A DNA stretch of 64,000 bases from Neoalteromonas flava (GTDB lineage: Bacteria > Pseudomonadota > Gammaproteobacteria > Enterobacterales > Alteromonadaceae): contig NZ_PEAX01000006.1 of assembly GCF_002807685.1 (NCBI RefSeq), positions 186,001-250,000 of the forward strand, in the 5' to 3' direction. The notes beneath the pieces are model-generated. The model worked only from the letters and a program-made list of their open reading frames with translations. It did not search any database and was not told the origin of the DNA. Positions 53,617 through 62,249 of this stretch are shown one piece after another (position 1 is the stretch's first letter; every line of letters starts with the position of its first letter). A program made the translations under genes and the position numbers.

Positions 53617-53622
53617 AAAGAG

Positions 53623-53715
53623 GATGTTCAAAAACGTTCCCGACGTTTTTGTCGAACCGAAGCGGTTCTCACCCGTACAAAACGCACATACAAAAACACC
53701 CGCAAAAGCGGGTGT
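53623..53715. repeat. 93-bp direct repeat, copy 1
   Basis: The first of two near-identical 93-bp units (one base different, at the AAGCGG/AAGGGG position) 179 bases apart. Each begins GATGTTCAAAAACGTTCCCG, contains the small palindrome AAACGT...ACGTTT, and ends in the hairpin ACACCCGC-AAAA-GCGGGTGT. The 86 bases between the copies carry no gene, but include a further inverted repeat AAAATGC...GCATTTT. Confidence 0.85.
53692..53715 (-). terminator. Second (repeat-borne) terminator hairpin
   Basis: The hairpin ACACCCGC-TTTT-GCGGGTGT followed by TTTTTG on the minus strand, the copy-1 counterpart of the tRNA terminator. It would act as a back-up 180 bases further on. Confidence 0.65.
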
Positions 53716-53801
53716 TCCTATAATCGTTTAAAAATAAATATATTCCTAACTGGGGATTACAAAATGCTTCCTGCATTTTGCCCTACGGGCCATCGCTGCG
53801 C

Positions 53802-53894
53802 GATGTTCAAAAACGTTCCCGACGTTTTTGTCGAACCGAAGGGGTTCTCACCCGTACAAAACGCACATACAAAAACACCCGCAAAAGCGGGTGT
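53802..53894. repeat. 93-bp direct repeat, copy 2
   Basis: The second unit, immediately downstream (on the minus strand) of the tRNA-Glu gene at 53904. Its terminal hairpin forms the terminator of the tRNA transcript. The duplication may have arisen together with the duplication of tRNA-Glu in this stretch. Confidence 0.85.
53871..53894 (-). terminator. Rho-independent terminator of the tRNA-Ala/Glu/Glu transcript
   Basis: An 8-bp stem ACACCCGC/GCGGGTGT with a TTTT loop and a five-T run, on the minus strand, 9 bases beyond the 3' end of tRNA-Glu. Confidence 0.8.
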
Positions 53895-53903
53895 ATTTGT
53901 ATA

Positions 53904-53979
53904 TGGCGTCCCCTAGGGGATTCGAACCCCTGTTACCGCCGTGAAAGGGCGGTGTCCTAGGCCTCTAGACGAAGGGGAC
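53904..53979 (-). tRNA. tRNA-Glu (TTC), copy 2 in transcript order
   Basis: A 76-nt cloverleaf on the minus strand with the 7-bp acceptor GTCCCCT/AGGGGAC, CCA encoded, and anticodon TTC in CCGCCCTTTCACGGCGG. The T-loop GGTTCGAATCC is canonical. The sequence is identical to the copy at 54135. Confidence 0.95.
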
Positions 53980-54134
53980 AAAAAATCTTACTGCCACCTA
54001 GCGGTGGTGATTCTTTGCAGGCTTGTTAACCAAAGCTAACTTTAACCTAAACCTAGAACAATGTGACTGAGTGTTCAATCACGTGCAAGCTTAGCCTTGC
54101 TTGACCCTTTAACTTAACCAGTAAAGGATGAAAA

Positions 54135-54210
54135 TGGCGTCCCCTAGGGGATTCGAACCCCTGTTACCGCCGTGAAAGGGCGGTGTCCTAGGCCTCTAGA
54201 CGAAGGGGAC
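54135..54210 (-). tRNA. tRNA-Glu (TTC), copy 1 in transcript order
   Basis: Identical 76-nt tRNA-Glu with encoded CCA and anticodon TTC. It lies between tRNA-Ala and the second tRNA-Glu in one leftward transcript. The 155 bases separating the two Glu genes hold no other gene. Confidence 0.95.
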
Positions 54211-54306
54211 AGAAAATCGGCTTAGCAAAGTAAGTCTTTGCTGATTTTCTGTAAGGCGAAGTAACTGTAGTTACTGAACGACCTTACCTAGTAATGTGTC
54301 ACAAAT

Positions 54307-54382
<76 letters not shown>

Positions 54383-54431
54383 GGCTATTGAACCTGACTC
54401 AAGCTGAGTCTGTTCCGTGACAGCGGGGCGC

Positions 54432-54460
54432 ATTCTAGGCATCAGACCTTAAAGTGTCAA
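54432..54460 (-). promoter_or_regulatory. Promoter of the tRNA-Ala-Glu-Glu transcript
   Basis: On the minus strand: TTGACA (54455-54460), a 17-bp spacer, then TAGAAT (54432-54437), followed by a GC-rich discriminator GCGCCCC as expected for stringently controlled stable-RNA promoters. The -35 lies just beyond the gltX stop, about 70 bases upstream of tRNA-Ala. Confidence 0.8.
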
Positions 54461-54468
54461 CGATTTTT

Positions 54469-55878
54469 TTAGGAATTTTCGCGGTTTTCGATGAATTCCA
54501 ATGCTTTGTTTATTCGTTGTACAACCTTTGTTTGAGAAATCAACGCTAAGGTCAAATCGAGCGATGGAGAATTACCTCCACCCGTCACTGCAACCCGCAG
54601 TGGCATGCCAACTTTACCCATACCAATCTCCAGCTCTTCAGCCGTTTGATTGATCGCAGCTTGAATATTTTCACCTGTCCAATCAGTAATAGCGGCCAAC
54701 TTGGTTTGCGCCAAGGTTAAGGCCTCTTTGGCAACAGGACGCAAGTGCTTCTTCGCGGCATTAGCATCAAACTCATCATAGTCGTGATAAAAATAACGAC
54801 TGATACTGGCAAGTTCAGCGAGCGTTTTAACGCGTTCCGCTTGCACACTGATCACCTCAGTAAGCGCCGGTCCAGTATTCACATCAATGCCCTGCTGCTC
54901 GAAATGCCATTGCGCATGCTCAGCCACCACATCAGCTGGCAAGATTTTGATGTAATGCTGGTTTAACCAAATCAATTTTTCAGTATTGAACGCCGATGCC
55001 GACTGACCAATGGCATCTAACGAGAACAGCTCAATCATTTCCTCAACGGAGAAAATTTCCTGATCCCCGTGAGACCACCCTAAGCGCACCAAATAATTAA
55101 GAACCGCTTGTGGCAAGTAACCATCGTCACGGTATTGCATTACACTTACTGCGCCATGGCGTTTGGATAACTTCTTACCATCATCGCCCAAAATCATCGA
55201 CACATGGGCATACTCAGGAACCGGTGCACCCAACGCATGTAAAATATTGATTTGGCGCGGTGTGTTGTTGATGTGATCTTCGCCGCGTACCACGTGCGTG
55301 ATCCCCATATCCCAATCATCAACGACCACGCAGAAATTATAGGTCGGTGTGCCATCACTGCGCATGATCACTAAGTCGTCCATTTCAGCGTTGGCAATTT
55401 CAATTTTACCGCGCACATGATCAGTAAAGACCACACTGCCCTGCTGCGGATTTTTAAAGCGGATCACGTAAGGCTGACCTGCTGGATGATCAGTTCGATC
55501 TCGCCATGTGCCAGGATAACGCGGTTTTTCACCCTTGGCTTTTTGTTCTTCACGGATAGCGTCAAGCTCGTCTGCTGGCATAAAACACTTATAGGCTTTG
55601 CCTTCGGCCATTAACTGCTCAATCACTTCACGGTAGCGGTCAAAGCGATCGGTTTGATATACCGGACCAACATCCGCGTCCAGGCCTAACCACGCCATAC
55701 CATCAAGGATGGCCTGTTTAGCCTCCTCGGTAGAACGTTCGATATCGGTATCTTCGATACGCAAAACAAATTGCCCGCCTTGGCTTTTGGCATACAACCA
55801 AGAGTAAAGCGCAGTTCGTGCGCCGCCTACGTGCAAATAGCCTGTTGGGCTTGGCGCGAATCGAGTCACTACAGTCAT
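54469..55878 (-). CDS. gltX: Glutamyl-tRNA synthetase
   Basis: A 469-residue class-I synthetase. The HIGH-type motif is [18 protein letters not shown] and the KMSKS-type motif is KLSKRHG near residue 237. ATG 55878 is chosen; the frame opens 33 bases earlier but that would exceed the family length (about 470) and start before [12 protein letters not shown]. The residues around CFMPADEL correspond to the zinc-binding region of related enzymes, though not all cysteines are clear. It sits upstream of tRNA-Glu genes, an enzyme-with-substrate neighbourhood. Confidence 0.96.
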   Translation of the reverse strand: MTVVTRFAPSPTGYLHVGGARTALYSWLYAKSQGGQFVLRIEDTDIERSTEEAKQAILDGMAWLGLDADVGPVYQTDRFDRYREVIEQLMAEGKAYKCFMPADELDAIREEQKAKGEKPRYPGTWRDRTDHPAGQPYVIRFKNPQQGSVVFTDHVRGKIEIANAEMDDLVIMRSDGTPTYNFCVVVDDWDMGITHVVRGEDHINNTPRQINILHALGAPVPEYAHVSMILGDDGKKLSKRHGAVSVMQYRDDGYLPQAVLNYLVRLGWSHGDQEIFSVEEMIELFSLDAIGQSASAFNTEKLIWLNQHYIKILPADVVAEHAQWHFEQQGIDVNTGPALTEVISVQAERVKTLAELASISRYFYHDYDEFDANAAKKHLRPVAKEALTLAQTKLAAITDWTGENIQAAINQTAEELEIGMGKVGMPLRVAVTGGGNSPSLDLTLALISQTKVVQRINKALEFIENRENS

Positions 55879-55945
55879 TGTTACATTACCTAAAACAAAT
55901 TTGGCGCGCATTCTACCCTAGCTGTGGCGCGAAACGAACCCCCGG

Positions 55946-57307
55946 CTAAAACAATTGCAGGGCGCTGCGATCAAATTCGTCCAAATTCGGAAATACCGCC
56001 GCCAGTTCGTTATCACTTAAACCAAACCATGCGGCTAATTCACTGCCTAAATGCTCCAGCGCAAGAGTTGGGATCATACGTCCATCCCCAATGTCATCAT
56101 CCGAATTTAGCGCTAACGAGGGTAATTGACCTTTGATACTACCACCGTCAACCGGCCCCCCCATCAACAATTGGTGCCCGCCCCAACCATGATCAGTTCC
56201 ATCACCATTACTGGTCAGCGTGCGACCAAACTCTGAAGCCGTAAAGGTAACTACGCTATCACCGAGACCACGCTCATCAATATCATCCTGAAATGCTTTT
56301 AACGCATGACTTAAAGTGACTAACAACTGCGGATGCAACTGTGCTTGCGCATCGTGCGTATCCCACCCACCGAGGCCAACAAAGTAGATTTGCCGAGACT
56401 GACCTAATACCGGCTGGCTGGCAATTAAGGTCGCCACCATACGTAGTTGCGCGGCTAAATCATTGCCCTCGGGGTAACTCGTCGTCGTGGGGGAAACACT
56501 TTCAATCGCCGTGAGGATACGTGCATTGTTGTTTGCTGCGCTAGTGAGTTTGCGTGCGTATGCGCGCTCGAGCGGATTGGCACTGAGTTCAAGCATGCGA
56601 TTAAACAAATCGATTCGTTCAGCATCCCATGGCTGGTTCGGATCCAACGCTGCAAACGCTTCAGGTCCGTCTGGAGAAACTGCAAAAGGCACCACTTGGG
56701 TACCCGCTTGTAACAGGTTATTGCCAAACAGCGTTAGGTTCATCGATAAGCTATCGTTACTATCATAGAGTAGGTCGGCCATGCGCCCGCCCCACCCCGT
56801 GCGTGATCCTGTGTTCATCGAACCCGCTTGCCATAAGGCTTGCTGATCATTGTGCGAAAATAATTGTGGTGGCAGCAAGCTGTTGTCATTCAGCAACATG
56901 GCTTTTGATAAGGGACGCTGCATCGGGCCAATGTTAGACACAAAGGCCAGTTTCTCGGCGTTAAATAATTCTTGCAATGGCGCCGCACTCGGCGGCAGTC
57001 CAACAGCATAAGCAGACGAACTTGCGCTTGCGAGTGGCAACAATGTTTCGCGCGGGTAAGCCAGCGACTGACGGACGCCTTGATAAATCGAGTAATCATT
57101 GGGATCGGTCGGCACCAGCATATTAAACGAATCATTACCGCCATATAAAAATACGCACACCAATGCCTTGTAATCATTAAAACGGGCAGAGCTTTGCGCC
57201 ATCACGGCTCGTGATAACGTTAGATTAAGTCCAAGCGATGCTGCCGTTGTCAAAGAACCGGCAGACATTAAGGATTGCTTTAAAAATCGTCGTCTGGATG
57301 TTTGCAT
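55946..57307 (-). CDS. DUF1501 family exported protein (Tat substrate)
   Basis: A 453-residue protein with a twin-arginine signal (SRRRFLKQSLMSAG, Arg5-Arg7) and a hydrophobic stretch ending SRAVMA. The mature part is a sulfatase/alkaline-phosphatase-like DUF1501 fold: VCVFLYGGNDSFNMLVP, VGLGGWDTHDAQAQLHP, VVTFTASEFGRTLTSNGDGTDHGWGGHQLLMGG. The DTH and DHG-W-GG-H segments look like metal ligands. It lies 12 bases after the DUF1800 gene; the two families are nearly always paired. Confidence 0.93.
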   Translation of the reverse strand: MQTSRRRFLKQSLMSAGSLTTAASLGLNLTLSRAVMAQSSARFNDYKALVCVFLYGGNDSFNMLVPTDPNDYSIYQGVRQSLAYPRETLLPLASASSSAYAVGLPPSAAPLQELFNAEKLAFVSNIGPMQRPLSKAMLLNDNSLLPPQLFSHNDQQALWQAGSMNTGSRTGWGGRMADLLYDSNDSLSMNLTLFGNNLLQAGTQVVPFAVSPDGPEAFAALDPNQPWDAERIDLFNRMLELSANPLERAYARKLTSAANNNARILTAIESVSPTTTSYPEGNDLAAQLRMVATLIASQPVLGQSRQIYFVGLGGWDTHDAQAQLHPQLLVTLSHALKAFQDDIDERGLGDSVVTFTASEFGRTLTSNGDGTDHGWGGHQLLMGGPVDGGSIKGQLPSLALNSDDDIGDGRMIPTLALEHLGSELAAWFGLSDNELAAVFPNLDEFDRSALQLF

Positions 57308-57319
57308 GCTTAAAGCCTC

Positions 57320-59026
57320 CTACATTTGAACCGCAAACTGCGGTGATGACAAAATTAAAAAGACCAGGTTGGCCACACGATCAGCAGGCTCTAATCCATC
57401 TGTTAGCGTCAACGCCTCTGCCAGTATCGCTTCATATTGATCTGACATAGCGCCAGATAACAGCAATAAATTTAACTGCTCTAGTAGTTCTTCGGGTTGA
57501 TCCAAAAGCGCTATCTGAGCATCAAAAGACACTAAAATATCTTTGTCATCTGCGGGATCACGTCGCACTTGATGGCCCCAAAGCGTTGAGTAAGCAATGA
57601 AGTTTGTGGCTCGCACCACATAGGTTTCAGTAATGATCTGTAGCTCTGGGGCGACCAGCTGTTCGCTTGCAAGCTCGCCCGGCTCGGAATAATCCGGTAG
57701 ATAAAAGTTAAACACCGAGGGAGACGATAACGGTGCCTGATTAAAGATATAATCGGGGTAACCGAGTTGCATCCGCTGGTTTGGTGAAAAGGCACTAAAT
57801 GCTCGCCAAAGTTGGGTTTGCTTGATGATCGGCTCTTTTAGTTTGCCAAATTGTTGAGGCAAATCATGGTGGCCACTGCGCGCTTCTTCATCCAACAGTA
57901 AGGCTTTGATTGTTGCGCCTAAATCGCCTCTAATACCCTCACCGTTATCATTAAATACACTGGCAACGCGTGCGATGTACGCAGGGCTAGGATTGCTGGT
58001 TACTAACTGCTGGATAAGATGGCGACTGACAAAAGGCCCCACATTGGGATGCATAAACAAACTATCTAACGCCATGGTTAAATCTTGTTCAGCCGACTGC
58101 CCAGCTGGCACAAGAACATTATTCAATAACAGCTTTTCGCCTGTATCATGAAAGGCCTCAACTGGCTCCATCGCATTTAACGTGTCGTAATTCTGCCACC
58201 AGTTGTACCAGGTAAATTCCGTGGCTGGACTAAAGTTCCAGCCGGTAAACACATGCGCATAGGCTTCAATAACGGCTTGATCATACGTTGCTATCGGCTC
58301 TCCATTGGTCCCGATAAGCGGTGTGCCATCGAGACCAAGCTCAACTAACCCGATACTGAATAATTGCATCAGCTCGCGAGCGTAATTTTCATCTGGCCGA
58401 ATGTTTCTTGCCGCATCGGGCTTCTCATTGCCAAGCATACTTAAATACATGCCCATGATCGGTGAGCGCGTAACATCTTCGAGCAGATCGCGGTAATTGC
58501 CAAAAGCATGAGATGCCAATAAATCGTAATAATTAGCCATACCAAACTGATCGTCAGAGAAAATACTTTTATCTGAAATGACCATTAACTGGCTCAGCGC
58601 ATAGGCGACGCGCTGACGCAATTGATCGGGTGCTGTTAATGCCGCATTCCACCAAGCTTCGATGCGGTGTTCGCGCCATATATCGTCGCGCTCAACCTGA
58701 TTAGTAAGCGCATTTAAATAATCGACATGGCTACTGGTGGGCAACCCCATTTGCGTATCCAGCCAGGTTTCTGCCCCCGCCTCAACAACGGCATCAATTG
58801 CATCCAAACTTGCGCCGAACGTTGCCTGTTGAAGTAATCGAGCGGCGTCAACCTGTTGTTCCCAAAGGCTCGGCTCTGGCGACTGCGGTGTCGGTGGTGG
58901 CGTTGGAGTTGGGGTTGGTTGCGGCGTTGGTGTGGGGCTTGGCGTTTCGCCACCGTCAGAACCCCCACAGGCGAAAAGCGTGAGAGTTAATGTGACAATC
59001 AGCAATCGTTGAATTAGACCTTTCAT
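57320..59026 (-). CDS. DUF1800 family lipoprotein
   Basis: A 568-residue protein. ATG 59026 (MKGLIQRLL) has AGGAA nine bases upstream and gives a lipobox LTLFAC; an open frame 48 bases further upstream lacks a signal peptide. After the lipid cysteine comes a (P-T/S)n linker (about 25-52), then the DUF1800 domain: AARLLQQATFGASLDAIDAVVEAG near the start and ARELMQLFSIGLVELGLDGTP, then VFTGWNFSP. The function is unknown; it is co-transcribed with the DUF1501 gene. Confidence 0.92.
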   Translation of the reverse strand: MKGLIQRLLIVTLTLTLFACGGSDGGETPSPTPTPQPTPTPTPPPTPQSPEPSLWEQQVDAARLLQQATFGASLDAIDAVVEAGAETWLDTQMGLPTSSHVDYLNALTNQVERDDIWREHRIEAWWNAALTAPDQLRQRVAYALSQLMVISDKSIFSDDQFGMANYYDLLASHAFGNYRDLLEDVTRSPIMGMYLSMLGNEKPDAARNIRPDENYARELMQLFSIGLVELGLDGTPLIGTNGEPIATYDQAVIEAYAHVFTGWNFSPATEFTWYNWWQNYDTLNAMEPVEAFHDTGEKLLLNNVLVPAGQSAEQDLTMALDSLFMHPNVGPFVSRHLIQQLVTSNPSPAYIARVASVFNDNGEGIRGDLGATIKALLLDEEARSGHHDLPQQFGKLKEPIIKQTQLWRAFSAFSPNQRMQLGYPDYIFNQAPLSSPSVFNFYLPDYSEPGELASEQLVAPELQIITETYVVRATNFIAYSTLWGHQVRRDPADDKDILVSFDAQIALLDQPEELLEQLNLLLLSGAMSDQYEAILAEALTLTDGLEPADRVANLVFLILSSPQFAVQM

Positions 59027-59142
59027 GAGAATTGTTCCTACGACAAAATTAGCTATCGCGCATTTTTTGAGCATTAGTTGAGTCTAGACAAATCAATTTC
59101 TGACCACAATTTAATCAAATGGAATTTACGTAAAATTTACGG

Positions 59143-59170
59143 TTGACAGGGCGCGTTACGACTCTATAAT
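59143..59170 (+). promoter_or_regulatory. Promoter of the tandem tRNA-Val genes
   Basis: A consensus TTGACA (59143-59148), 16-bp spacer, and TATAAT (59165-59170), followed by ACCGCCCA, a GC-rich discriminator. It sits 33 bases before the first tRNA-Val. Confidence 0.85.
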
Positions 59171-59203
59171 ACCGCCCACTTAACCGCTTCAGCGGGAAAA
59201 GAT

Positions 59204-59279
59204 GGACGCTTAGCTCAGTTGGGAGAGCATCGCCCTTACAAGGCGAGGGTCACTGGTTCAAGCCCAGTAGCGTCCACCA
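59204..59279 (+). tRNA. tRNA-Val (TAC), copy 1
   Basis: A 76-nt cloverleaf with acceptor GGACGCT/AGCGTCC, encoded CCA, anticodon loop CTTACAA giving TAC (valine), D-arm AGCTCAGTTGGGAGAGC and T-arm TGGTTCAAGCCCA. Confidence 0.95.
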
Positions 59280-59306
59280 CTCTTTTCGAAATGTAACACG
59301 ATATTA

Positions 59307-59382
59307 GGACGCTTAGCTCAGTTGGGAGAGCATCGCCCTTACAAGGCGAGGGTCACTGGTTCAAGCCCAGTAGCGTCCACCA
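59307..59382 (+). tRNA. tRNA-Val (TAC), copy 2
   Basis: A second identical 76-nt tRNA-Val, 27 bases downstream of the first. It shares the promoter at 59143 and is followed by the gene-free stretch before the integron cassettes. Confidence 0.95.
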
Positions 59383-59719
59383 CTCCCCCTTATTTTTAAT
59401 AAAAAATCTACGAAAAATTACAACGTTCAGGCTGATTTTGCTCCTCTATTGCAATTCAACTAATATGCTTTTTTCGATGATCACGTAAAAATTCATCGTT
59501 ATTTTCAAGCAAAAATAAACTGTATAAAACCCCAGATTTTGCGATCCAATAGGTATACCCGCCTATTACGCCAATTTGTCGCAATAAATTCCCCCAAAAC
59601 GTCCAATAACATTCCAAGCCAATAATGCTGGACGCTTCAGACCAATCAGTTACACTGCTAAAACAGATATAACACCAAAACGGCGTACTTTTTTACCCCA
59701 CTTTGGTGTCGAATAAATT
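59383..59719. other. Gene-free left border of the integron cassette array
   Basis: 337 AT-rich bases between tRNA-Val and the first cassette core site. No ORF, no integrase gene and no canonical attC is seen. An inverted repeat ACACCAAA/TTTGGTGT (59672-59679 and 59702-59709) lies just before the first core site and might be part of a degenerate attachment site. The expected integrase gene and attI would belong here but are absent. Confidence 0.6.
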
Positions 59720-59741
59720 GTTATACCGCTATAAAGGTTTT

Positions 59742-60161
59742 ATGAACTTCGAAAACTCTTATCAAAAATATGTCTCTGCAAAAGAGTTACGAGATCGCAA
59801 TGAAAGTCATCATCAAATCCGTAAGTTAATTGGCAGTATTGCTTCAAAGTTCCCTAGAGACAACCCTGAAGCACTAGCATGGTTTACGGCGTCTCTAATT
59901 GATGATGAAAGAAAGTGGTTTACCGCCAAATTATTGGAAAAGGTTTCTCCCGTTCCAAAATCACTATTTGATGATTTAGTACTAGCTGCACTATGTGAGC
60001 CTGATCCCAGTTTCAACAAATGGTTTATTCAACCATGTGTAAAAACTTTTGGGCAAGAACAAGTTAAAGCTAAGGTATTGCAGTTTGCATCAACCCCGAA
60101 GGTCATAGAGAATGACGGAGTAAATAAGATAATGTATTGGATACCAAGGGTCGCGGTATAA
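59742..60161 (+). CDS. Integron cassette 1: hypothetical soluble protein
   Basis: A 139-residue protein of no recognised family, probably all-helical (SYQKYVSAKELRDRNESHHQIRKLIGSIASKF, and KWFTAKLLEKVSPVPKSLFDDLVLAAL). The pattern is compatible with HEAT-like helical repeats, which is only a guess. ATG 59742 is chosen, with AAAGG before it; the open frame further upstream crosses the core site GTTATAC at 59720. Its TAA is part of the attC R'' box. It is the only one of the eight complete cassettes without a membrane or lipoprotein signal. Confidence 0.7.
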   Translation: MNFENSYQKYVSAKELRDRNESHHQIRKLIGSIASKFPRDNPEALAWFTASLIDDERKWFTAKLLEKVSPVPKSLFDDLVLAALCEPDPSFNKWFIQPCVKTFGQEQVKAKVLQFASTPKVIENDGVNKIMYWIPRVAV

Positions 60162-60269
60162 CAAACACATTAAGTCGGTCGCAAGCTCCCTGGGACAGTA
60201 ACACGTGGGCTCTGTCGCTTCGCTCCTATTTTAGCCCACGTATTACTGCCCCTTATGTGGGCGTTAGGT
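60156..60269 (+). repeat. attC site 1
   Basis: 114 bp from GTATAAC (60156) to GTTAGGT (60263-60269). The outer arms AACAAACACATTAAG and CTTATGTGGGCGTT pair imperfectly. The inner stem ACAGTAACACGTGGGCT pairs with AGCCCACGTATTACTG. The cassette 1 stop codon lies in the first box. Confidence 0.9.
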
Positions 60270-60276
60270 ACTTATC

Positions 60277-60588
60277 GTGATTTCATTCACTAATACCAAA
60301 ATGAATATGATAGCTAGGTTCATTTCCTACATAGGTGTTCTGGGGGTTCTAGTCTGGATATTTGCTGTACATGATAATCAACAAGTCAGCTCAGGAGATA
60401 AATGGATATTGTTCGCATGGCTGGCAATGATTTTGTTTTTCCATTTTATATTAGGCCTGCTGGCAAATGAAATTGCTTTTGGCCTGTTTGTAATTAAACG
60501 GTCGGAAACTGAAGTTGGTTACATCACGTGTGTCATTTTAATGGGCTTTCTAAGTTTCGGGTTGGCATTTTTGGCTTATGCAATATAA
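60277..60588 (+). CDS. Integron cassette 2: three-helix membrane protein
   Basis: A 103-residue protein with three predicted transmembrane helices: FISYIGVLGVLVWIFAV, WILFAWLAMILFFHFILGLLA, and VGYITCVILMGFLSFGLAFLAYAI in part. No family is recognised. GTG 60277 with AGGT eight bases before it is the reported start; ATG 60301 is an alternative. Its stop is 19 bases before the attC 2 box. Confidence 0.65.
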   Translation: MISFTNTKMNMIARFISYIGVLGVLVWIFAVHDNQQVSSGDKWILFAWLAMILFFHFILGLLANEIAFGLFVIKRSETEVGYITCVILMGFLSFGLAFLAYAI

Positions 60589-60606
60589 CGGTTTTATCAG
60601 ACACGT

Positions 60607-60717
60607 ACCTAACAATCGCATCAAAACTCGCTTCGCTCGCGCGGACATCTACCTGTGGGCTCGCGCTGCGCGCAAGTTTAGCCCACAGCTAGCTGCCCTT
60701 TATGCGGGGCGTTATAC
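60607..60717 (+). repeat. attC site 2
   Basis: 111 bp from ACCTAAC to GTTATAC. The inner stem CTGTGGGCT/AGCCCACAG has a GC-rich loop. It differs from attC 7 at only about 9 of 111 positions. Confidence 0.9.
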
Positions 60718-60729
60718 CTCAGGTAAGTT

Positions 60730-61089
60730 ATGAGAATTTTTTTACTGATGGGCTTCGTATTTGCAATGGTTGCGTGCTCAAGCACACCAATTGAATACAA
60801 TGAAAAAGCCACCGGAAAGAAATGGCTGGTTAAGACGGATTATGGCGAGCCAATACTTGAACTCTTTAAGCGATATGAGTCTGCTTCAAACCATAAGGCA
60901 TACGCAATTTCAGAAAACTATTTCAGTATCGCTTGGGTATCGGAACAAACCAGCGCTTCGGCAGCAGCAAAATTGGCTCTAGAGCAATGCAACGAACAAT
61001 TAGATAGCTCTATTCCTGAAGAAGAACGGTGTAAAGTAATTAACGTAAACGACCAGTGGGCTTCCGAACTAGTCAGGCAGAGGAACTGA
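60730..61089 (+). CDS. Integron cassette 3: small lipoprotein
   Basis: A 119-residue lipoprotein with lipobox MVAC (Cys16). The mature part carries a pattern AAKLALEQCNEQLDSS..CKVINVND that resembles small DUF4189-like domains (an Ala-rich helix with a Cys pair); the match is weak. No family can be named. The stop is just before attC 3. Confidence 0.7.
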   Translation: MRIFLLMGFVFAMVACSSTPIEYNEKATGKKWLVKTDYGEPILELFKRYESASNHKAYAISENYFSIAWVSEQTSASAAAKLALEQCNEQLDSSIPEEERCKVINVNDQWASELVRQRN

Positions 61090-61090
61090 T

Positions 61091-61198
61091 GTATAACAAG
61101 CCAATTAAGCTCGCTCCTTGCAGTCGCTGGGACAAATACGTGTACGGCCTCCTCAGATTATGCCGTACACGTATTTGCCCCTTATTGGGGTGTTAGGA
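61091..61198 (+). repeat. attC site 3
   Basis: 108 bp from GTATAAC to GTTAGGA. The inner stem is GTGTACGGC/GCCGTACAC, unlike the TGGGCT form of most other sites in the array, so this cassette probably had a different origin. Confidence 0.88.
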
Positions 61199-61203
61199 GA
61201 CAT

Positions 61204-61626
61204 ATGGACAGTGACTTTAATAAAGCAAAGGTAGCCTTCATTGATTCCAATGAGAAAGCTAAGAATGCTTCACTAGCATGGATACGAATTGTAATTACAA
61301 TTGTCACTCCGTCTCTGGTGCTACTTATTGGCTTACAGGATGCTTCATCAGCCTTATCGTCTGAAGCAATCTTCTTCCTTGTAACCTGTATAGTCACAAT
61401 GTCTAGTTGCATAATAACTGGTCTGTATATTCTAGGCGGTGAAGCCAAAGGCCATAGAGAACTTAGAGATAAAATTGGCGATGAATGGAATGAGAATCAT
61501 AAATTTTTCACTGAAGGCATTACTCTCTCGCAAACATATAAGTATGCAGGCCATGTTTTTAATTACCTGACTTTGATTTCATTAATATCGTTAACATTAT
61601 TTGGTGTTCTGAAGTATGTCTCCTAA
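61204..61626 (+). CDS. Integron cassette 4: three-helix membrane protein
   Basis: A 140-residue membrane protein with an N-terminal soluble segment and helices around 27-45, 53-76 and the C-terminus (YLTLISLISLTLFGVLKYV). A charged loop (GGEAKGHRELRDKIGDEWNENHKFF) is between helices 2 and 3. No family recognised. Its TAA is part of the attC 4 first box. Confidence 0.68.
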   Translation: MDSDFNKAKVAFIDSNEKAKNASLAWIRIVITIVTPSLVLLIGLQDASSALSSEAIFFLVTCIVTMSSCIITGLYILGGEAKGHRELRDKIGDEWNENHKFFTEGITLSQTYKYAGHVFNYLTLISLISLTLFGVLKYVS

Positions 61627-61731
61627 CAAACGTTTTAATTCGCCCATGCTGGGCATGGGCTGGGACACAAACACATGGGCTGCTTCGCAGTTTAGCCCAT
61701 GTGTTTCTGCCCCTTAAACGAGGCGTTATAC
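61621..61731 (+). repeat. attC site 4
   Basis: 111 bp from TCCTAAC to GTTATAC, with the inner stem ACACATGGGCT/AGCCCATGTGT. Confidence 0.9.
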
Positions 61732-61737
61732 CTTCTT

Positions 61738-62139
61738 ATGAAATATTTATATTTTGCGATTTTAATTCTGGGTTTGAGCGGTTGCTCCTTCAGTGAGTCA
61801 GAGACACCTCGCTTAGAATTTGATTACTCTGAAGAGCCGATTAAATTAGTCAAATACGTTGACGGCAACTGGGAAAAAGTTTGTTTCCTTGGCCCTTATT
61901 CGACTGATGAGGCTGCCCAAGAATTACTAGGCTTTCAATGGCAATTAGAATCATTGACGTCAGTATGGGTCAACGACGGCGTTACACTATTGGTCTTCGT
62001 TGAAAATGGCTCTGTTCAATCGTACTACGAGGTTTCTAGAGTACCTTATGATTTCAGTGTTTTTTCAAATTCTTGTGTTAACCGTAACTCAAGCTCATTT
62101 ATAAAGAGCGGTTCCAAGGTGTTGCAAACACAGGTATAA
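61738..62139 (+). CDS. Integron cassette 5: lipoprotein
   Basis: A 133-residue lipoprotein beginning at ATG 61738 with lipobox LSGC (Cys16). The mature domain (PRLEFDYSEEPIKLVKYVDGNWEKVCFLGPYS and LVFVENGSVQSYYEVSR) is of unknown family; its short beta-strand pattern suggests a small beta-sandwich or lipocalin-like fold. The stop is formed in the attC R'' box. Confidence 0.72.
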   Translation: MKYLYFAILILGLSGCSFSESETPRLEFDYSEEPIKLVKYVDGNWEKVCFLGPYSTDEAAQELLGFQWQLESLTSVWVNDGVTLLVFVENGSVQSYYEVSRVPYDFSVFSNSCVNRNSSSFIKSGSKVLQTQV

Positions 62140-62233
62140 CAAACCAAGTCAGCGGGACAATTACATGCAGGCTCCCGTCACTTCGTTCCGTATTTTAGCC
62201 TGCATGTACTTGCCCCTGCTTGGGGCGTTATGT
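62134..62233 (+). repeat. attC site 5
   Basis: 100 bp from GTATAAC to GTTATGT, with the inner stem ACATGCAGGCT/AGCCTGCATGT, and outer arms shorter than in the other sites. Confidence 0.88.
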
Positions 62234-62249
62234 TTCAAGTGGATGTCAG

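Noticed and set aside
59672-59726. A canonical attC before the first cassette.
   Set aside because: The inverted repeat and core boxes are asymmetrically spaced, and the inner stem common to the other attC sites is missing.
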